Part shown: in pieces, positions 57,441 through 64,000 of the stretch | Numbering within the stretch: the first letter of the stretch is position 1 | Layout: every line of letters starts with the position of its first letter | NCBI GenBank assembly: GCA_036583965.1 | Contig: JAZBQD010000027.1 | Coordinates: 30,697,001 to 30,761,000 of the forward strand | Direction: 5' to 3' | Length of the DNA: 64,000 nucleotides | Source: Prunella strophiata | Taxonomy: Eukaryota; Chordata; Aves; Passeriformes; Prunellidae | Notes under the pieces: generated by a model | The model's database searches: none | What the model was told of the DNA's origin: nothing | The model's input: only the letters and a program-made list of their open reading frames with translations | Program-made: the position numbers and the translations under genes

Positions 57441-59264
57441 AATCTAGAGAGAAAAGTTGAAAAAGAGAAAGAAATTTCTGGTTTTGTGGCTGAAGTTTTG
57501 TGCAGGAAATGTCCCTTGAGGTGACCTTTCAATTCCAGGTGTGCTGGAGGTTCCATGTGTTTTCTCAGAGTCCTGAGTATTGAATATATTCTGTGTAATC
57601 TGCTCTGTGAGGAACCTGCAGCTCTTAACTCCTGGTCAGAGACATTGATAAAAGATGAACCAAAAGAGAAATGTCAGGGGCCAGGCAGAGGGACACCTGT
57701 GTGCTTTAACCTGTGTGCTTTGCTATTCTCTTATCTCCATCCTTTTTCTGGGAGGAAAAAGGAAAAGCAAAGATTGGTAGGGAACAATGTTTTTTTGGGT
57801 TTTTTACAGATAAATGTATAGCAACACTCATGGAGCAGGGAACAGGATTTTTGGATGCACATTTGCTGGATTCTCTGATATTTTTCCCAATTTCCTTCTG
57901 CTACAAAGTAAATCATTGTTTTTATGAAAGACCTTCCAGCTTTGCAGAAATTAATTTGTTTCTAGACATTGTAGTGTGATCTAAAGAATAAGTGGAGAGC
58001 TAAAACTCTCTAATATTCTCAAATTTGTGTCTACCCAGTGACTAAATTGATGTTCTCTGGTACTCTGCCTTGTAAAGATTAGGTACCAGGTGGTGGAATA
58101 TTCCTATTAACATCCCAAAATTATGTTTTAAATTTACTGCAAATAAAACAATTTTGTTGTACTGTAACAGCAGCCTCTGGAGCAAATGACTTCCAACATC
58201 TTCCTCCAGCCTAGGAGAGATGTTCCAGGTGATTATGTCTCTTTCACCAACTGGATTTCCAACCATTTTAGCTGAGACTGGAGAAAAAGCTGATTACTGA
58301 AAGCAATGAATATTCCATTAACTGGAAAAGCAAAGGAACAAGCAGCCATCAAACAGACAAAACCTAAGGCAACACACTCCAAGTGGTTTGGGGTATTTAA
58401 TTTCAGCTGCTCAAACTGAGACACTGAAGAGTTTGATTTTGAGAAAATTCAGGACTCTGGCTGATATCACCAGGCTCATTGGAAGCAAAGCCTTCTGAGC
58501 AAACACAATTTAGGTGCCTAAAATAATTTTCTGTTCTGTCTTGTTTATAGAAATAAAGAATTTCCTTCAAGCTGAAGTAAACAGATTTATGGAGACAGAA
58601 GTTGTGCTGAGTGATTTTCACTCCATCAGGTCAGGGCAGCACACTCCATAATACAAGAAAACAAATATTTGTTACTCTCTCTTTATCTAATAGATTTTGG
58701 CTTTCAGTGTGGCTGTTCTTCCTTGCAACATAAAGGATCCAGAGGTTATAGACAGACGTTTTTATAGCTTAATGTAAATCACCTTAAGTTCAAATAATAC
58801 TCCTTTCCAGCTGTATTATAATTTCTATTCCACAGGCCAGCATTGTTATTTGACCTTTACAAACAAATACCAAATTGTTCCAAAAACAAATGGCAATAAC
58901 CTTTGGCTCTTCCACTGGGGAGCAGTGACCACTTGTGACACTGTCCTTGTTAGCATTCCAGGTTAGTGGGATGCTCTCAGTCAGTCACTGATATTTATTC
59001 CCTATGAATAACAAATTAACTCTTGGGTCTGAGCTGTGCAGGAGGAAGTTAAGACACACCAGAGGTACCAGTGCATCACTGCTGTGTGGCTGGAACCAAG
59101 CACTCCCACTGTGCTCCATGTTTAGGTAATAAATGCATTTTTTCCCCCAGAGATGTAAACCAAGCCCTGTGATGGATGGCCTTGGCTTGGACCCAAAGCA
59201 TCAACACCACTTCAGATTGTTTTAGGGCAGAGAGGAAACTGCTTTTGTTCAGATCAGAGCTGCT
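57441..59264. other. Unassigned stretch
   Basis: No gene or transposon recognised. Open frames near 57555-57979 have no motif or splice support. Confidence 0.45.
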
Positions 59265-59310
59265 CTCTGATCACCCTTGTGGGTCCCCTCCCATTCAGTG
59301 GTTCTATGAT
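59265..59310 (+). mobile_element. CR1: Possible CR1 LINE 3' tip
   Basis: 'ctctgatcacccttgtgggtcccctcccattcagtggttctatgat' resembles the last bases of a CR1 copy. Too short to be firm. Confidence 0.4.
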
Positions 59311-59553
59311 ATCACAACAACTGGACTCATTACATTTATTGTCTATTTGATATAATATGATTTCACTGTAGTTACTTGGTGAGGAAAATCCCACAAGCAG
59401 ACCTTTAAAAATGTGGTTTGTATTTTTCTTTCACTGTTTACAGCTCATTTGGGTCTCTATTCAGCAGCTTCTCTTTGTAGCCCCAAGGATACAGCAAAAT
59501 GAAGCAGAGCCTTCACAGAGAAAAGACAATTACCTATTTTTCCTTTTACACAG

Positions 59554-59756
59554 TAATTGCTTTCCCAAACAAAATCAAGCAATCACAGTCTTCTGCAAAA
59601 CAAAGAACAGAACAAACTTCAGCGACAAGCACAGCAATGGCACAATGTTCCAGGCAGATTTTAAATCCATGGATCTCTGCTGGAGATGTAGAAGTCATTC
59701 CACTAGCTCAGTCAGAAAAAAAGAAGTCCAAAAAGCATCTTATTAGTCTTTCTGAA
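59554..59756 (+). other. Candidate coding exon (speculative)
   Basis: A 203-bp segment after a very good acceptor (ttacctatttttccttttacacag). The donor is weaker (CTGAA, then gtaaaa). The frame is open for 67 codons, with CSRQILNPWISAGDVEVIPL followed by a lysine-rich run (SEKKKSKKH). Start phase is 1 and end phase 0. It joins 52748-52854 in phase. Family not recognised; a basic patch like this would fit a nuclear protein, which is only a guess. Confidence 0.25.
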
Positions 59757-60202
59757 GTAAAAAACACACACAAAAAATTTTCAAACTTATTACTAGGAGA
59801 AAAAATGATTTCTCTCAGTATTCCTGGCACATATTTGCTGCACAGTCTGAAGCAGAGATGGGAAATGTGTGTTAAAATTGAATTCTGCCAATTGTGACCA
59901 AGTCTGGGTCCATGAGCCCTGGGGCTGTAACCCCTTGGATTGTGGGGGCAGCCCATAATGGAGGATGGAGGAGGAACTCCACACTACAAACACACCACTT
60001 GTATTCTTTAGTGCCTGTCTCAGTGCTGCTCACACTTAGGGCCTGAAGAATTTATTTTCTGTAGTGAGATCCTTTAGTTCGTTGCTCCAGCAACCTAAAA
60101 ATCTTATGGAAAATATAGGGAATATATTATTTGATGTTGATATCCTTCCACAAGGCATGCACTGACCTGCAGCAACACCCAACACTGGCTTTGGTCAGGC
60201 AG

Positions 60203-60236
60203 TTTTCCTTCATCCTGCTTTTTCCTTCATCCTGCT
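60203..60236. repeat. 17-bp tandem duplication near an A-tract
   Basis: TTTTCCTTCATCCTGCT occurs twice in tandem without change, 14 bases before the A21 tract. Confidence 0.92.
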
Positions 60237-60250
60237 TTTTCCTTTTCCAG

Positions 60251-60271
60251 AAAAAAAAAAAAAAAAAAAAA
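60251..60271. repeat. A21 homopolymer
   Basis: Uninterrupted A run just right of the 17-bp duplication at 60203-60236. Confidence 0.88.
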
Positions 60272-61797
60272 TGACCTGAAACCAGAATACAGGTTTTTGA
60301 ATGGTTCAGGGACCACAATAGAAGCAGGGTGTTCCAAAATCTAAAGACAGGAATAATTACAGCCTTGGAAAGGCTCAGAAGAGGAACTGGAAAAGCTCCA
60401 GTAGTAATTCCTTCCTCAGGTAATCTAACAGGAATTTCTTCTGAGGAATCCTGCTATCATCAATTCTTCTTTGGAAAAACACAGCACTGCTTTATTATGG
60501 AGAGTTGCAGAGCTGGGGATTGTGGCTCTAGAACCAGAGAAGGGGAAGAAAAAGATAAATTAAAAAGATTAAAATAATTCAATAACAAAATCATTAGAGA
60601 GCAATAAATTTCAAATAACTAAAGCAAGTTATTTGTAATTAATCAGTAACTTATTTTAATATGTAAATATTCTTCTGCACATATGGAATCCATAGCTGTA
60701 AAAAAAGAATACAGTTTGCAAGCACATCTAGCTTAAAAATTTAGTATTATTTCTGGAAATAAATCAAGGATTATTCCTGGGAATAGAAAGGCTTTGGTGT
60801 CACTGTAGGTTTGCCCTTGCATTTCTCATTGACAACTAAGAAATCCAGAGCTAAGCCAACTTCTCCCCTAGCATGATATGGCAATCCTGTTGTTCCTGGG
60901 CCAAGAAAAGTGAAAAATAGGATGGATTTTGTGCCCTGGCCTTGCAGCTGAGATTCCTGGACTTAGTGCTAGGAAGATTCACAGAAACACAGCCCTCACA
61001 ATGTACCTTTTGTACCATTGCCTCCAAAAGCAGCACTGATTTTCATGCACAAACCCAAACAGATTCTTTAGAATTAATTGTGGCTGATTTCAATGCTGCT
61101 GCCTAATGACCAAAGAACTACAAACTGTCAATCAAAATTTAACCCCAGAAGGAAAACACCAAATTCAGATCCCCTCATTTTTACATCACGTCATTGAAAA
61201 TTGACTTTCCTGCAAGAAGAGTTGTTTTATGTTATTATGCATTCTGTTATTATTCTATAGCAGTTGTTCCTTACCTTGGAGAAGGAGGGGTTTGTAAAGA
61301 TGTGCATTTGAGAAGAGATTCTGCCCCAAAAGTCCCATTATAAGGTCTCTGAGGGACATTTTGTCCAAAAAACCTCACTGAGAGATGCCTGATTAGTTAT
61401 TCTCTACTTCTGCTTCCCCTAGTTGTGCATATATAGAACTCATTTATGCACATTTACTACCTTTTTTTCCCATCACTTGACAATACTTCTCTCATTTAGG
61501 ATTTTTGTCTGCCTTTGGGATCTTCATTTGTTCACACATCTGCTTGGGAATATCCCATGCTGGAGTGGATTTGGGAAAGGCAAAGCTCATCCCATTAATT
61601 TGCTGTTTAATGTCTTTATCAACAAGAAGGATGAAATGAAGTGGAATGCTCCAGCCACAAGCAGAGGAACTGATAAACTCCAGGGTGGGATGGTTGGACA
61701 TGGGGGCCTGGACAGGAGCAGAGGGCTGGACACAACCTCAGGAGGTCCAGCTGCAGCCCATGCACAGCTGGGCTGGGTGCACAGCTGGACTGCTGGG

Positions 61798-61940
61798 ACA
61801 GCTGGAGAGGCAGGAACAGCTGGGGAGGTGGGAACATCTGGAGAGGCAAGAGTACCCAGAGAGGCAGGAACAGCTGGAGAGACAGAACAGCTGGAGAAGC
61901 AGGAACAGCTGGGGAGGCAGGAGAAGCTGGAGGGACAGGA
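61798..61940 (+). repeat. 18-bp GC-rich minisatellite, about 8 copies
   Basis: Units of the form ACAGCTGGAGAGGCAGGA, one of them 17 bp, with scattered substitutions. The unit contains the CAGCTG E-box-like palindrome edge. It lies in a GC-rich island ending in a CR1 fragment. The 261-residue open frame across 61423-62208 arises from this repeat and is not a gene. Confidence 0.9.
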
Positions 61941-62005
61941 ACTGGGGCTCCTGTTGGAGGTTGTGTTGAGCCACATGCCACACACACTCCTGGCTGAATT
62001 TCCAA

Positions 62006-62100
62006 GAGATGAGGCCACACTTGGAGTGCTGGCTCCACTCTGGAGTGCTCCAGCTCCTGAGAATCATGGAAATACTGGAGAGAGCCCAGTGGAGGCACAG
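62006..62100 (+). mobile_element. CR1: CR1 LINE internal fragment
   Basis: 'gatgaggccacacttggagtgctggctccactctggagtgctcc' and 'aaatactggagagagcccagtggaggc' match the CR1 region encoding the end of the reverse transcriptase. No 3' end present. Confidence 0.7.
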
Positions 62101-62661
62101 GAGATACAAGAAAAGGCCAGGAGAGCCTGGTTTGTTGGATCTTTCAGGGCTTGGCTAAAGGAGGTCAGGGCTATCTTCAGCCATAAACTTCCTAATAAAT
62201 TTGGCTGATTGTGCAGGAGCAAAGTGGGTATAAAAAATCCTTCCTGTTCCAGTTCATGCTATAAACTCATTGGTTTTAACTACCACAGTTATGCATCAAA
62301 TCATAAAATTATCCAGCCATTTTAGAAATTCAGATGCACTGTTTGACTCCCTGACCTCCTGCTGCAGAGGATTTCACAGATCCACAAAAAGATGTTAAAA
62401 GAACTTCTTCAATTACCTCTTTTCTTCATCACTGGGTTTTTTTAGATTATAATTCAACAAATGGGACACCTACCCTGGGCTCCTGGATATTAAATCCCAC
62501 AATTCTGTTCTCCTGCAGTGTTTAACCAAGTGAATTTCTGTCACTGACATTGATAATCAGGTGAGGGAAGGCATCAGGATAAAGGCAAAGGGCCAAAGTT
62601 TTACCCACAAGGATTAAACAATTTGGACAACCTTAGACAAGAACATTGAGAATATTGATAT
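62101..62661. other. Unassigned stretch
   Basis: No gene or repeat recognised. Confidence 0.4.
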
Positions 62662-62868
62662 GAATCACAGAATCATGGAATATTCTGAGCTGGAAGGATC
62701 ATCAAGTCCAACTGCACACCACCCCCAATAGTTCCACCCTGTGCTGAGAGCATTGTCCAAGAACTGCTTGTGCTCTTTCAGGATTGGGGCTGTGACCATT
62801 CCCTGGGAAGGCTGTTCCAGTGCTTTTGTGGAAATTTCTTCCCTTTTTTCTCCATGTCATCTGTAAGT
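62662..62868 (-). mobile_element. CR1: CR1 LINE 3' end
   Basis: Reverse CR1 of a different subfamily: 'gaatcacagaatcatggaatattctgagctggaaggatcatcaagtccaactgcac', then 'ccctgggaaggctgttccagtgc' and 'aaatttcttccc'. Confidence 0.88.
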
Positions 62869-64000
62869 ATTTCTTTACATCTCAACAACACCTGTCAGGA
62901 ATCAAGCAAACACCAAGTAGATAAAATTCTGCTTCCCCTGAGAAGCTAAAAATATTCAAAATCACTGAAATCACTGTTTATTATTTGATATCACTCAGCT
63001 GTGAATCAAAGTGCTGTTAGCAATTTTATAGTAGCATCTGGCTTGTTTTGGGGCAGGATAAAGAACTATCCCTAAAATAAATAAGAAATCCCCATTAACC
63101 CTAGGGGTTGCATGTTTGTTCTTTCACCCTCCTTTTCAAGCCAAATAAATTAATTTGTGAAACAAAACCCAGTCACCACAGACACCTTTCTCTCCTGGCA
63201 GCCTGGAAATTCACCCATTGACAGGCTGGAATTTTTAAGGACATCTAAAGCTGGGTAACATCATGGATTATGTGAAAGAAGTTAAGCAGGAACAGACATT
63301 AGACCTGGGGTAGCTGCCACAAAGAAGAAAGTCTGCAATGGACAACTGGGGAAATAATAACACCATATCTTCAATTAAAATATGTGGGCTAAATTGAGCC
63401 ATTTTGATATTAATTCATTGTCACAAAAGAGTGGTTTCTGCTCTTGCCATCAAAGGTATTGGCAAAAAGCAGATTTTAATGGAGTTCAGTGGCAAGGTTC
63501 ACCCTATTACTGACTACATCAAGGAGGTGTGTATAGGAAAATGGGATTGGAGTCAATTTTGAGTGATTTACACAGTGACTGGAAATGGAAAAGGGTCAGG
63601 GGGCAAAGGATACAGATACAAAAGAGTACAAGAGGATTTAGCAGTACTTAATCATCCACCATTTAACATTAAAAAAGAGTGATGCACCATCACACTCAAC
63701 TGACTTTATTAAAAAAAAAGGATTAAATAAAGAATAAATAAAAAATACAATTAAGAATTTATACTGCTTTTAATGTTGAAGATTTTTTTTTACATTAGCC
63801 AACATCTGGTGCTTTTTTCCTGCAAAATGAAAGTGTTTAGCACACTTAAATGTTTATTTATATACATATTTCTAAAGCATAAACAATGGCAGGGGGTTAG
63901 AGTGCAATGATATCAAAGATCCCTGTGAAGCCAAACCATTCCATGTTTTTGACTAATAGGAATTTGCAGATTTTCAAACACTAATCCAAAAATTCAATGA
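62869..64000. other. AT-rich end of window
   Basis: No gene or transposon recognised. Short A runs lie near 63709-63718 and T runs near 63783-63791. Confidence 0.45.

Larger units (their letters stand above)
59757..61797. other. Unassigned stretch
   Basis: It contains a weak exon-like segment at 60310-60419 with a good CTCAG/gtaatc donor, but its start phase does not fit the preceding candidate. It also has a 17-bp tandem duplication beside an A21 run. Nothing else recognised. Confidence 0.4.

Noticed and set aside
60310..60419. Exon-like segment with a good CTCAG/gtaatc donor
   Set aside because: Its only open frame needs an upstream exon ending at phase 2, while the 59554-59756 candidate ends at phase 0. 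Open length is within chance.
61423..62208. 261-residue open frame and overlapping minus-strand frames
   Set aside because: They run through an 18-bp minisatellite (multiple of three) and a CR1 piece; no family resemblance.

Overview
This is a piece of vertebrate nuclear genome, most likely from a songbird (passerine). The main reason is the density of 5'-truncated CR1 LINE 3' ends. About 25 copies lie on both strands and carry the avian CR1 hallmarks: a 'ccatgggcagggacacctt' block or its complement, a 'ggttggacttgatgatc' block, and an ATTCTATG/ATTCTGTG terminus. Short endogenous-retrovirus LTRs and very low CpG fit the same picture. There is no bacterial-style gene organisation, and I see no rRNA, tRNA or CRISPR array.

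No gene can be named. The longest open frames are simple-repeat or CR1 by-products. The window therefore reads as intergenic or large-intron DNA. Several short plus-strand segments look like exons (splice acceptor, one open frame, splice donor). Four of them (26411-26523, 41546-41675, 52748-52854, 59554-59756) join in compatible phase without a stop. I list these as hypotheses only; other candidates cannot all fit one transcript, so some must be false.

Layout: 161-325, a (TCCCA)n array. 3342-3533 and 8132-8323, two copies of an unidentified 192-bp repeat. 5788-6210, a solo LTR with 9-bp terminal inverted repeats. 6.6-20 kb, many CR1 fragments. 24.5-24.8 kb, a promoter-like possible LTR. 27273-27690 and 40192-40515, two related LTRs; the second has an antisense pol-like fragment beside it. 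38826-39290, a long GGGAA polypurine array. 44.2 kb, G10(GT)17. 51176-52158, the most striking structure: 125 perfect AAAC units between two 99%-identical 241-bp direct repeats. 54974-55712, an inverted CR1 pair. 56881-57440, an A/C-rich then A/T-rich block. 61798-61940, an 18-bp GC-rich minisatellite next to a CR1 piece. The rest is AT-rich single-copy-looking DNA.

The best leads are the (AAAC)125 duplication, a recurring pattern of short duplications beside A-tracts, the sharply bounded 192-bp duplicate, and the candidate exon chain.
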